This document shows, one piece after another, positions 13,601 through 26,039 of a stretch of DNA of 64,000 bases. This stretch comes from Blastocrithidia nonstop (lineage: Eukaryota; Euglenozoa; Kinetoplastea; Trypanosomatida; Trypanosomatidae), in NCBI GenBank assembly GCA_028554745.1, contig JAQOTN010000008.1:248001-312000 (forward strand), in the 5' to 3' direction. The position numbers were made by a program, and so were the translations under genes. The notes under the pieces are model-generated. The model saw only the letters and a program-made list of their open reading frames with translations. It was not told the origin of the DNA and ran no database searches. The stretch's first letter is position 1. Every line of letters begins with the position of its first letter.

Positions 13601-14436
13601 TAAATGAGAAGAGTGAATGAAGCGAGCCAAGAAAAACATGCTAAGTAGTAAGGACGATCATTGACTGTGTAATGGCTACATGCAAATGCAGCGGCGCTAA
13701 TGCTGATAAGAATGAAGGTAAATAATTTACTTTTAGTGAATGCTTGATGATTGCTGTGACATTAGATAATGGTCAGGTAATGCTTTACAGATTATCTGTC
13801 AACAATGCAGAAAATCATGTAAACACTGATTAAAGTAAAGTGGTGTAGCAACGTATAGAAAATGCATAACCAAGAATGCATAGTAATGCTTGCCACTTAC
13901 CTGAACAAAATAACAAAGTTACAGAACGCCCTGACTGTATTGCGCCAATTGCAATAATAAACACATTGTGTGATAAGCAACAGAAAATGAAAATAACATT
14001 ACATATCGAAGATAATCTACTTTTTGCATTGTGCAATTAACAACGAATTTGTGTGTGAAATTTGAGCAATCACTTACCTAATACGTGCAGTGAAATACGA
14101 CTACGTGGCAATTTAATTACTCTTTATACACATGACACACAACAAAAGATAAAATTTATTGACAAAAGTGATGGTGAATATTTACATGAGTCGAACAGCA
14201 TCACGGCGTGAACGTTTTTGCCTCTTACCAGTATTGTTTGTACAAATAAAGCTAGCACAAACGTAGATGGCAAACCTTCTAACAAGACTATCAGTGCAAA
14301 CAAAAAAACAACAAATGTTACTGATATACATTGTTATCTAATAGATAAGTATAGCGTAGAACGCGACTACAAAGCTAGAATAGTTATCGGTGATAACAAA
14401 GGCAGTGTATACTTGTTAAGCGTCAAATAGCTGTAA
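7555..14436 (+). CDS. LRR / STAND NTPase-like / WD40 giant protein (NWD1/TEP1-like core)
   Basis: 2293 residues in one continuous frame with the reassigned code, ending TAG CTG TAA TAA. Residues about 45-200 are leucine-rich repeats (LGSIGLRAITEVL, LTELYLQNNGLDNNAV, LKRINLTGTHIPKAL). Residues about 275-390 resemble the DUF4062 region that sits before the NTPase in NWD/TEP1 proteins (LLIHNVFHRLNCEL, then FVTIELIGDKPGDYA). A STAND/NACHT module follows: a degenerate P-loop position (ALVLHCNDSRTNQTTL, near 715-730), then AYHSTHSLTN, a clear Walker B strand LVLVIDGVERI with D910, and FLPLCLARHVRCIIG. A run of 16 ACT codons (poly-Thr) follows at 10570-10617. From about residue 1663 there are WD40 repeats (VQCSPNGKFLLSVGADRSL, ISCFTFSSRGRFYFVAT, and a last blade ARIVIGDNKGSVYLLSVK). 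Such proteins are usually scaffolds or sensors with an NTP-controlled switch. The exact role is not known. Domain calls are by eye; the WD40 and Walker B are firm, the DUF4062 match is tentative. Confidence 0.75.
10570..10617 (+). repeat. In-frame (ACT)16 coding microsatellite
   Basis: Sixteen ACT codons give a poly-Thr run inside the STAND-like protein. Being in frame, it can vary in length without breaking the gene. Confidence 0.9.
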
Positions 14437-14951
14437 TAAGTATGTGATAACAAATAATCAATGTAAATTAATAGGTTTTTTTTTTTGATACAAAAGTAAC
14501 AAATCAAGGCATTTAATTTATTAATTTTTATACATGTAAATATATCTACAAATTTAACAAAATAAACTTTTGCCCTGTATTTTATTTATTCAAATTATAT
14601 AATTATATATATTCATTATGTTTGATCATGACTGTTACTCTCTTTATTGTGAAGGAGATGTGGCATACCGATGTAAATATGAAACTAAAAATAATTAATT
14701 TGTACACATGTAAATGTTAAAAGTTAATATCAGTTATATTTTTTATATTGAGCCGTATGAATAACTGTAAATGTGTTTGCATTAAAAAGTACATGTAATC
14801 CATTTATTATATAATTTGCAAATACAAATGCAAAAAAAGTAAATATCACAAATTTAGTTTATTATTGATGTTTTCATTTTATTTAAAATATTTTTCGTTT
14901 ATAATAAGACACAAATTAGTTTATTGTTATTTACGTTAGTTTTACATAAGA
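14437..14951. other. Intergenic spacer
   Basis: AT-rich, no gene seen. A T-rich stretch at 14870-14900 ends in AG at 14907-14908, a plausible trans-splice acceptor 43 bases before the next ATG. Confidence 0.55.
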
Positions 14952-16558
14952 ATGTCGCAACTAAATAATGTGTTTATGGTAAGTAGACGCCGCTACTGTG
15001 CTGTGCCAGTCGAATAGGTATAAAATGAAGCAGTGGATAACGTGGCATAAAGCATATGCTATGAAGACACCAATAATGCTACCTCTACATTCAAAGCTGT
15101 AGATGTGAAAGACAACCGTGCTATTAGTATAATCAAAACAGATGCACATGCACAAAGTAAATCATATCAACTCACCTCACCTCCACTCTCTATCTTGAAC
15201 ACATCGACTACCACCGACGGACATGCCACACCGCAGTCTACATCTATTTTACTTAATTACGGCAAAGAAATGCGTAAGTCTAGCTTGAACAACGTACACC
15301 CAGTTTTGCTGCTTGGCGATGATGACTATGACGACAACGTTAGGATGGATGATGTTGTTAATGATAGTGATAATGATAAAAATAATAATAATATTTATGA
15401 TAATAAGAAAACAATGTTTTTAGGAGCAAAGATGACAGGTAGACTTGGACGTGACTAATCATTGTACAAAGGTGCAAAGTCGAACAACAATGTTGGTTGT
15501 TAGCACAAACATGATTTGATGTATTCGATTTACAACAATAGAAATGATGCTAATATATGCCAAAGTTTACAAAATGACCGTCGCATAGCCAGAACATTTA
15601 TGGAAAAGAATAATAAGCACAATGTGAGTGGAAATACCAAAAATAGTGAGTATTTAAACGGGTTTATAACGCTAGCAACGATATTATTATAAAACTACCA
15701 AAGGTTTTACGCCTATCAACATAACAGTCTAACAACAAGTTAGTGAATCACTCTTCACAACGTGTAACATAATAAACGTAATAGTTGTCATTGATAAGTT
15801 TAGTTTCTACTGACAAAGAACAACAAAAACACCAACATCATCATGATAATCATGATCACTCTGAGGATAATAACATATATGACAAAGTTATTATTAACAG
15901 TGATGGAAGTAATTTTCAAAAGAAAAAGTTTGCAAAGACATGTGGCAGGCTTTAGTTAAAAACAGTAGAACATAACAACAACAATAATAATAATATAGAG
16001 ATAAGGTAGCAACATAAACATGACGGCAAAAGCCAAGTTGCTGAAAAAGGTGTAGATGTGAATTACTATGAACCAAATAATATCCACAGAGACAAAATGA
16101 ATGCTAGTGTGGACTGCTGCACTCAACAAACTACATCGCAAGGTAACAAAGGTAGTGGTGTTGCTAAAGTTGAAAATAAGTGCACATAGAAAAATAGTCG
16201 CGTTGCTCGAAGTAGTTGAGGTGCATCGTTTGGTAGTTATATGTCATCTATCACATCTTCTTGCATTGACTCTGCAATGAGCAACACGTCGAGTAATAAT
16301 GAACAACGACATTTACCTTGTAGAGTATCTCATTAGCTAAGTCAAAGTAGTCTTAAGAAAAAGTATAAAGATATGTAAAATTCTGTCCGAGGGTAATCAC
16401 TATTAACATCATCATCGTTGCCACATATGCATCATTCATCTGTTAACACCTCGCTGCGAAGAAGCAATCAATCAAGTGTTCGATTAGGTGCAATACATCT
16501 AGACCGTTCAAAGGGGTCAATCTCATCACGCTCGTCTGCCATTAACCTTAAAAAATAA
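14952..16558 (+). CDS. Hypothetical Asn-rich protein with apparent frameshift
   Basis: Not recognised. From ATG 14952 (MSQLNNVFMVSRRRYCAVPV) one frame runs to about 15659, then the convincing frame moves by one base and continues to TAA at 16556, with more in-frame TAA shortly after. Together that is about 535 codons. Before the shift the text reads NICQSLQNDRRIARTFMEKN; after it NNDIIIKLPK-type sequence and a Ser-rich tail (SYMSSITSSCIDSAMSNTSS). The switch point is GGG at 15660-15662, where one more G would restore a single frame. It could be a sequencing or assembly error in a G run, a real frameshift mutation, or two joined genes, though no spacer separates them. Composition is Asn/Ser/Lys-rich, with no membrane segment or known motif. 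The flanking genes show no functional link. Confidence 0.55.
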
Positions 16559-18062
16559 TTATAAAGATAAACACAATAAAATTACTAATATAATTATAAC
16601 CTTTATTTTCCTTGTTGCATTACTCACTCTGTTAAATTCACGATTATGTTTAATATAATTCAATTTCACACGCTGCTGTTTACCCCCTCTCCACTTTGCA
16701 ATTAGACATTTGCGTAGTTTTTTTACTTTGTGCACATTTTATTTTTTTGACTGATAATTACAAAAAAATATATATTGACTATTAAGATTTTTATATTAAT
16801 AATTTTGGTCTATATAACAGGTCTTGACGACTAACTCTAATAATAGCAACAACATCAACAACATTTTCTACTGTCTATAATCACTTTTTTATTGTTGCAT
16901 CTTATATATTATACATCAATAAAAAATTCTAGTAAATTAGTGTTCACAACATATGCTGTTTGATATTAATGACACTTTTTTATTGGTAATTATAAAATTT
17001 TTATTCCTCCAATTTTGGCTTCGTTTTACTTATGACTAAATTTTATTTTTAACTAAATTTACTGCATTTCTTTTTAAATCTTCACCATTGCGTTGTCTTC
17101 GTAAATATTTCCATATTTTAAATATTAAAATAAAATCATGCATCATACATATATGGTTATTATATTATTTTTTTTCATCTATAATATTGCACCTTTAAAT
17201 ACTTCAATTAAAGTTTTTTATTTTAGGATTTCTTATTCTTGCAGCATATTTTTAATTCAACGAAATACGTTAAGTAAAGTTATGACAACATTATAGCTAT
17301 ATTTTTTGGTTGCCTATATTAATGTATATTATTGATAGGTATTTTACTTCTCTAGTAAGTTAAAAAATTAAAAAAAAGTTATTTTGTTATTTATCAGGGC
17401 ATGCTGAGTATCCGTTACTGAGTGTCTAATGCTTTCCATGATATTTTTATATATATATATGTATATATGTAAATGCACATAGTTTTGCGTGCTCGTGCGT
17501 GTGTGCGTGCGTGTGTTTGTGTATTTGTTCTAAAAAAGTGTAAGTAAAAACAGTAAAGGTGATAGTTTACATCAATGTAAACAAAACTCATAGTGTATGT
17601 ACGATAGTCTTAATATCACTAAGAAAAAATAGTAATAGAAAAGTACATAAACGTACATTTTTGCTTATAAATAAATATACATATATATAATTAGAGCGAA
17701 CCTCTCCTCAAGAACAACAACTTTATAATAATTATATGCAAAGTGTATAGTGTATTTTATTTTATCAATGCAGTGCTATGTATTAGTTCGAATACATAAT
17801 AATGAACATTTACAAAAACTGTTACAAAAACATTTATAATCAAAACTTTGTTACAATTAGCTTTCCGTTGCAAACATTACATGGTTGTTTTTTCTTAAGT
17901 GTCTTAATTAGTGTGATAATTTATATCAATAGTTTCTCATATAAAGTAAGAATTAATTTAAACAGTATTCCTTTTTTCCACTTGTTGTTGCTTTACTAGT
18001 TAAATTTTTGATTTATTTTGTTCTTTTTTTACTGTAGTGATAATCTGCGTTTTTACATAAGT
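16559..18062. other. Intergenic spacer, AT-rich
   Basis: 1.5 kb without a supportable gene. It contains short AT and GT-rich runs around 17445-17525. A strong pyrimidine tract with AG lies at the 3' end before the sorting nexin gene. Confidence 0.6.
18016..18037 (+). promoter_or_regulatory. Predicted spliced-leader acceptor (sorting nexin)
   Basis: A TTTTGTTCTTTTTTT tract followed by ACTGTAG, AG at 18036-18037, 26 bases before ATG 18063. This is one of the cleanest acceptor patterns in the window. Confidence 0.6.
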
Positions 18063-19394
18063 ATGTCATCACAGTAGGTTATTGTTGTCAAAGTGGGCGT
18101 GCCGGTACAGGTAAAAGGCGAAGGTGCACTTGAGATGTCGCACTTCAATTACCCCATTACACTCAAATTGCCGTAGTTTGATCGTGAGCGTACATTTCAT
18201 CGTCGTTACAACGACTTTGACTCTCTGCGTAGTCAACTGTGTGCCAGTTACTGGGCCTGTATTGTCCCACCAATCCCAGAAAAGTAATCTGCGGCGGATC
18301 AGATTAGCAAAATTGCCCCACTAAGCAATAAAACCGACAGTGATACACTGTAGTATCGTCGTACCGCACTTCGTCGCTTTCTCATGCGTGTGGCTCATCA
18401 CCCAACACTCGGTCACTCACCACTGCTAATTAATTTTACGTAGGACAACACATGACGTCAGTGTATGTTGAACCCGATTAAACCACCCAAGTTTATCGCG
18501 CTGTCGTTGACGGATGGGATTGCCAAAACGTTTATTAGCAGCAACGTTTCACGGGAGGTGGCTGGGGCGGCGTTTAACCGGGCACTACGTCCATAGCCCA
18601 CGGATGTCGGTACATGAGACGCTGCACGATCGTTTATTGCCTTCATGGATGCTGATTTAAAACATTTACGATAACGCTTTCAGTCACTAGTACACAAACG
18701 TAAAGCGACGAGTTTGGCGATGGCGTAGTTTGGCGCCGCACTAGGTGTTCTTGCCTAGACTAGTAAATGTGCTAACTATAACACTGCTGCTATTTATTAT
18801 AGTAGTAGTAATATCAATAATAGTAAAAATGAAAATGGAAATGACACAAAGGACAATGCCGCGAGTTAATCACGACTCTGTCAGGTGATGAATGTTATTC
18901 AGCAACGATCTGGTGTCATTGGTCAGGCCTATGGCGATCATGCGGACAAGTAATTTGCTCGTGTGGTTAGTACACTGGGTTATTATGTAGGAATGTGTGC
19001 GGCGGTGCAGGAGACGATGCAGCACATTTCAAGTGCACATCAATATCTTGAAACACTGCACAAGCGTCTTCGTGAAACGGAAAGCACGTTAAACCGTACC
19101 ACGGGTATGCCCGGTAGTGGCAGCACTATTAACAACAACAATATTAATAACGGCAATGGCAACGATTTACGAGCTAACGTGTTTGCGATGAATGAGCAAC
19201 GGCAGCGATTAGAACCGTAGCTCAAGGCGGCTGACAGTACATTTAAAGAGGAGTTTGCGCAGTTTCATCGTACCAAGTAGTATGACATGAGAGAGTTGCT
19301 GAAAAACTTTGGAGAGTTATAGGTTAGTTTTTCTGATCATCTGCGGCGTGAGTGGAACTCACTCAAGCAAAATGTGGAATAGCTGATGGTGTAA
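18063..19394 (+). CDS. PX-BAR sorting nexin (SNX1/Vps5-like)
   Basis: 443 residues with the reassigned code. Residues about 1-130 form a PX domain: the phosphoinositide-binding RRYNDF (about 47-52), the proline loop IVPPIPEK (about 67-74), and RRTALRRFLMRVAHHPTLG. The rest is helical and fits a BAR domain (WDAARSFIAFMDADLKHLRE, and an RLRETESTLNR coiled segment), ending EWNSLKQNVEELMV at TAA 19392. PX-BAR nexins bind PI3P-containing endosomal membrane and bend it into retromer tubules. An Asn-rich loop at about residues 240-265 and another near 355-375 interrupt the BAR part. TGA gives Trp and TAA/TAG give Glu in helical, charged positions. An open frame continues past 19394 into T-rich sequence, so this TAA is taken as the stop. 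Which nexin subtype it is cannot be settled by eye. Confidence 0.85.
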
Positions 19395-20175
19395 GTACAA
19401 TCAAAAAAAAACTTATCATTATATGCATTTAATTCGATTATTACATTGCTTCTCCTATCATATACACACTTATTTTATGTTTGCATTGTCATATTTTTTT
19501 TGTTCTCATCAAAAATAAAATAATTTTAACACGGTATTGAAGTATGCTTGTTGATTGAATGAGTAGTTGTAAGTTGAATGTGGAAAAAAAAATTGTCACA
19601 CAGAAAACTTATTGAACTGCATAGACAAAATAACGTTAATATTTCATGATTACAAAGAAAAAAAATAAAATTTGTTATATTTTGTACTCTTAATTTGTGC
19701 TGTTTGACTTTTTCTGTGTGTATATATTTGTGTTTTGTTTCATGAAAGCAATTGATAATATACATTTAAGTTTGTCAATAAAACAGTGTTATAGAAAAAA
19801 CCGAACTATATCGCAAACACACACACAAAAAAACCCAGATAATATAATATTTTCAAAAATTTTTATTTTGATCAATTATCTCTATACAAAGAATATAATT
19901 TAGAGTCTTACAAATGAGGTCAGAGAGTAACATCAAAAAATAAGGTAAACAAGAAATCAATATACATTTTTTCATATTCACGTGAACAGTGCTCAACCTT
20001 TTTTTCAACAATTTGTACATGGCAGATCATCTTCTTATTTCTCAATTTACGATTTGTTATTTTAATTGTAGTTGTGAAAGAACATCTATCTACTTTATCG
20101 TCATTTTCTATTTTTATTACTTGTCTAAATAGACTCAGTAAAAAACCTCCCATAGAGTGATAACATTGCAAAGTA
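19395..20175. other. Intergenic spacer
   Basis: No gene supported. A pyrimidine tract at 19997-20007 followed by AG at 20024-20025 is a plausible acceptor for the GP63 gene, about 150 bases before its ATG. Confidence 0.55.
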
Positions 20176-23100
20176 ATGTTGTCGTTTTCACGAGATATTG
20201 CAAAAGGTAAAGTGCTTGCAGGCAATTATGTACTTACATTACTATTATTAATAATTGTATTATTGAGCACGTTAATGGTAACCACTGTATAGTGCCACTC
20301 TGCTACAAATTAGTATTATTCAAACAATTATCGACTAGCTAATAATAATACTAGTAACTAACTCCAATATAAAAACATGCTGAATCAACATTTTGTGTTA
20401 CAACACCATTGCATTCATGGTGATCAATTATTTCAGTAAAAGTTATTCAGCAACGTCTATGCGGCACATCAACAAAAATTGACTTTATCTTTTACAGATA
20501 ATAGCCATAACACTATTACTACTAGTAGTGGTAGTAATATTAATAATAATAATAGTAGTATTAGTAGTGTAGATTATTAGCACTATCAAAATGTAAAGAA
20601 CATATTTGATGTGTACAATGAGTTACAAGTTAACAGGACATTGACAAATTCATCATTGATTAGAACAACAACATCATCGCCACCAGTGCAATAAGAGTAT
20701 AACGTGTATAAGGAATATTTTAGACGATACTAATAGTAAACTCGTATTTTTGCTCCTATTCGCATTCGATTTGACACGTCTCATTTATATGAAAGTAGTT
20801 ATGTTTGCACGTAGGCAAATCAAATCCGACCAGATTTCTTAGGAGGCAATGTCACATGTACATCATCGGACATTATGACCTAGTCCATGCGTGACATGCT
20901 CACACAACTCATTATTCCTCGTCTCATTCATCGCACACAGCGGTTGATTGATGTGCGACGATTAACTCATCCATTGCGTGTACCTGTGTAGGCTTGTGGT
21001 CGTGATGTTCACATACCACACTCTCACCGAGCCAGCAATAACAGTAATTTTAGTTACAATAATAAAAAAAATTATTATAAGCGGTATGCTGATGGCCATA
21101 CAGCAAATGGTGGTAATGGTGACGGTAACGGGGTGCCCTAAACGGATTTACTTATTTACGCATTAGCTGCACCCATGTCTGACAGAAAGAGTAACACCAA
21201 CACCATTGCCTGATCAAGTTACTGTGTTCTTGATGAAAGTGATAATGGGCGGCCTATTGTGGCTCGTATTAACTTTGTACCTTATCACATTCATCACTAC
21301 TTGCGTCAAAGATAAACGCGTTATGGCGCTATTGCACTTGTGTGAATGCATGATGTCAACGCATTAGTCTACGAAGGTGATGCGGAAGATGAATGAATGG
21401 AACAGTACATGCGATTTGTTTTACATGAAATGTGTCACGCACTGGGCTTTACACCATTATTTCTAAACACATTATCACAAATGTGAAGGCGAAGTGGGAA
21501 AGAAGTGCGCAGTGTGAATTCAACTCGTGTTGTACAAACCGCATAACATTTTTTTCGCTGCTACTCCGCCAACAGCACACTAGCTTTACACGGGGTTGAT
21601 TTGTAGGACGAAGGTGAGTAAGGAACGGTATTAGCACACTGGTAACGACGGTAATTTCATGATGAACTCATGGTTGGTGTGCCGAGTAGCAACAACGCTG
21701 CGTTGTCGTCTCTGACGCTATCGTTCTTTGCCTCGTTACCCTTTTACAAGGTTCACATGGAATACGCACAACCAATGAAGTGAGGCAAACATGCTGGCTG
21801 TTTGTTTCTCTAATCAAATTGCACTAATTTTGCTAGTCAACATGCAAATCAAACAAATATTAATATCACTCGTGGTATTGAGCAGAATAATGCCAACATG
21901 ACATTTTGGTAAGGGAATGATGATAAGATAAACAATAAAGTAACACGACAAACGAAAAGCAATAATAACAATAAAAGTGTCAAGAGCAATTTTTCTGTAA
22001 ATTAATTAACGAAGCTCTCATCAACATCTTCGTAGCGGTTGTAATAATAATAATAATAGTTACAATCACAATTGACATCGCAAAAATACTGATGCACAGA
22101 AAGTGCCGCGCTAGCGTACCCACAACTACAATGTACTTATGATCGGCGAAGTGTCGGCATATGCAATGTTGAGTTCAACTCGCAAGATACTAGTCATCAT
22201 ACCTCTGTAAACACTTAATCTAAAAGTGAAACAAATCAAAGTAATGCGTTGTTTAAATCTTATACGTTGTTAAAATCTTCTTTTTTTTCTGTAAATAAAG
22301 TAAATGCCCGTGGCCGCTCGTTGCTTATGGATGGCTGTCCTATTGTGTAGCCCATTTCGAGTATGATGTGCACCAAAGTTCTTGCCTCCTCTATTCGTTT
22401 GCCATTTAATAGTATAAGTGCACGTTCATTTTACTTTGGTCCTCAATCACGTTGTGTGCGAACAAACAAATTAACGTAACATTTACATTTCAACACGAAT
22501 CAAGGCAGTGGTAGTAATGCTGATGCTAGTGACATGTCCTTTATTAGACGCGTTGCACATGTAGTCTAAAATAAATGAAATGAATTTAAAGATTATGTGT
22601 TATCTTTTGTATATGATAGTGATGCGTACACAACTAGTGACTTGACATCGGTGCAAAATCTTCTCTTGTCATCCGCTAATGTGCAACCAATTGTATAACT
22701 CGACGGTGCATCATGTCTGCGCGTACGCTGTCGTCATGGAGTACAAGTGTAAATACAAGTTGGAACGTTTTGGTTTGCATGTCCGGCGAACGGCTCAGCG
22801 GGTGTAATTCAACTCCCATCATGATCTGGTTATAGTGGAGAAGTGTACTGCTAACATTATTCACTCATTTGCACATCAGAGGTGTTTGTGTAGCGTAATG
22901 TATTGCATGATGATGCAAGCAATTATTATAACAACAACAACAACAACAACATAGCTCAAAGATGACAACGGTGAAAAAATGGTGAAAATGTAAAATAGTA
23001 GATTGTGCCTTCAAAATAGTAGAGTCAATTTTAACAAAGGAATAATGCGTAGCATGCAAATCACAATAGAACACATACAACGTGACGGCAATGATGAAGA

Positions 23101-25464
23101 AGGGATACATCGTACAGCGAAAATGATAGTACAAATGATGTCAACTATAATGACGATAAAAAGGAGGATCGTCTGCAAAAAGCTAATTGTAGTGATGTCA
23201 CCAATGACAAATAGTAATGTATTTCTGAGAAATTTATTGCTATGCAAGCAGTATATCCATTACGAGAATATCGAGTTATTATTGGTTTACACATTGGACT
23301 TGCTCAGTCCACACAAACGTAGCAATAAAGTAATCTTAACTCACACGATCATAATCTAGATAAAGAAGTTAATGCACACGATTGTAAAGGTAAAGAGAAT
23401 GAATAAATTGTACATACTGAAGTGTAACTACTAAAGTAGATATTGACTAGTCAACAAGGTAAATTGCAAGCTGCTTTGTAAGATGATGTTTCCTCTGCAA
23501 TTAGCGTCAAACTAGACACGCATGTACAGAATAAATCCGTCATAAAAGTTCGTTCTTTGCCCTATTTTGCTGCCGCAGTTATAAGTGCATCAAATGACAA
23601 AGTCAAAGTAAGCTAAATGACAAAGAAACCACTGTATTATTATTCAAGTAAATTACATTAAATTACATCTGCTGCTACTGCTGCTATACGTACGAGTAAT
23701 GACAAACATCACTTTCAATTTCCTCGCTTGAGCCACAAAAAGATTTAAGTAAAGCAAAAATATTGTGGTGTCAATAACAATGTAAATAAGAATGCTGTTT
23801 CATTTATTGGCGTGACGTTGTCACTTGCGATATCGTCTCATAATGAGACGGAATTGGCATCTTTGGTGTCCATGTTTACTTCAATGTTGCATCAAGGATT
23901 ACCTTTGTAACACTTGACGCAAGTTATTACGTAGTATGACAACAACAACAATCCGTAGTCATTATTACCTTATCTCACAGCTGCACCATTTTTGATTTCA
24001 TATAACGTCATTGATAAGTAATATAATACTGTAGATCACAATAAGACAATTAGCAACTCTACTCCTACAATTATTACTCCTACATCGTTTTTAGTATCAT
24101 AGGCAAGTGCCTCAATAGATGAAAGTTCTGCCTTTGATGACACCTCGCACTGAGTCGATTTGGCTGCATTATCAGATATTCAGCTTACACTGCAAATTAC
24201 TCATCATCTACACAGAACATTACAATATCAGTAGAGATAGTAGTGGTAGTAGAATAATAATTATGATCATAATTTTCACTCTGTAAATAATGTTGACGGT
24301 AATAGTGAAATTACGAATAATAAAGACCGTAAATCAATTAAACAGACAAATAACGAAAACTGTAACAAAAACAACAATAGTAAGAGTAACAATCAATGTA
24401 ACTATACTAATAGTAACGACAGTAATCATAAACGTAATAGCACTATGAATAAGACTGCAAATTCGTCATAATCAGTAACAGCAGTTTCATTGTGGAAAGA
24501 ATTGCAATCGACTGATAGGCGTAATGTTCTTGCTCTTTCGATTCGATAAGATCTTGCTAAAGTGCTGGGCCTTACACACAATCTTGTTGCAATTACTTCG
24601 GTTGACTTGAGTGCACACTACATGGCAAATGGAGAAGTCAACGATAATGAATAACAAAGTGTAAATAGAATCAACGACGCTAAACATGCTAACTTGTCTG
24701 TTGATACTGATAAGTTTAATAGTAGTATATCAATGAATAAAAATAAACGTAAATATTACCATGACAATATGACAAGTAATAACAATAAGAACGTAAATAA
24801 CCGTCATACCAAAAATAATAATAATAACAACACTATCATCAGTGACAACGCTGAAGATGTCATAGTAAATGAGGTAATATAGATCAATGTTAATGGCACT
24901 ATTTATCTTTCACCGTTAATGGTAGAAAGTGGAGTAAACCACACACTATAACTTCATGCACAGTAGTACACGTTACAAAAATGATAGTAATGATTACAAA
25001 GTTGCACCAATCACACTGCGTAATGAGATGCTACTACGTGTCATCTTGTAGAACTTTGCACAGGAACACCTTTAGGAGCACCTGTTGTTTTAGCATCATC
25101 ATCATCATCATCATCATTATTCTCATTAGCGAAACAAAATAACAGGCGCAGTGCTATAAATGTCAAAATTATTAATTTCACATTAGCAAATGCACAACCA
25201 CATGCTATGCTCACCAAGACTATGGATAATATGCATGTACATGACAGTCGCTCAATTTTTAGTTATTATCGTCATCACAGATCACTTAGAAAGTACTGTT
25301 TTGCTACTTCGAGAACGGCTGCTTCTACTAGAAAAGGCCACGCAATATGTATTCACCTGATGGATGTTCTTCTCTTCTTGACCGCCGTCACACTTGTTAT
25401 GTTTTTCACTTTTCTCGTCAAATCAAAGTATATTCGGTTTACCTCACGTAAGGGTGGACCGTAA
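20176..25464 (+). CDS. GP63: GP63/leishmanolysin (M8) metalloprotease, giant membrane-anchored form
   Basis: 1762 residues, about three times the usual GP63 length. A hydrophobic signal segment lies at about residues 14-32 (YVLTLLLLIIVLLSTLMV). The catalytic zinc motif HEMCH is at 417-421. The third zinc His is H488 in the HWE motif, whose Glu (490) is coded by TAA, then the Met-turn DELM at 496-499. The pro/catalytic border text (TDLLIYALAAP, RYGAIALVW) and the Cys-rich C-part (ASCLRVRCRHGVQVEIQVG) follow the leishmanolysin order. After about residue 940 come roughly 750 extra residues, Asn-rich but with folded-looking blocks (VSFIGVTLSLAISSHNETE, RNVLALSIREDLAKVLGL then LVAITSVDLS) like small repeated domains of trypanosomatid surface proteins. 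A transmembrane helix (about 1728-1748) and a basic tail end the protein, in place of the common GPI signal. GP63 enzymes act at the cell surface on host proteins. All catalytic residues are present. Confidence 0.9.
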
Positions 25465-26039
25465 CGGTTAAGAGAAATGTAAAAACAATATATTTATGTT
25501 ACGAAAAAATTATATTCTATATATATATACATAATTAAAGCTAACTAACTGAGCAGTAAATACTTCATCAATTCATATATCAAAACTGTGATAATTTCTT
25601 TGTTGCGTATATTGTTAACAAAAAAATAATATAGTTTATACTACATCTTTATCAGTTGCAATCAATACGTAATCACGTGTTAATTTATAACTATTAAATA
25701 GAAAAATAAAAATTTTATGTTCACTAAATATTGAGCAATCGATTGGATGTGTACATGTAACAATTTTTTTATTTATAATGTACCTGCAACCTAAATAAAA
25801 TCATTTATTTTTTGATTAGAATATTTTGACTTGTAAACATAAGAATATAATATATATTTTTTGAGTTGTCAATAGTAGCATATATATAACTTTGCTGCTT
25901 TTTTAAAACAATTTTTATAATTAAATACTTACAGAATTGTGTAATCGATACTTATTATTTTTTTAAAGATTTGATCGGTAATACAAAAAGTTTAATACAC
26001 ATATACACTTACAATCAATCTAATTACACTTTTCAAATA
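25465..26039. other. Intergenic spacer
   Basis: AT-rich, no gene. It ends with a T-rich tract (25951-25964) and AG at 25967-25968, a likely trans-splice acceptor about 70 bases before the next ATG. Confidence 0.55.

Noticed and set aside
15640-15680. Cis-spliced intron explaining the frame change
   Set aside because: Trypanosomatid introns are extremely rare and no GT...AG segment is needed; one missing base in a G run explains it.
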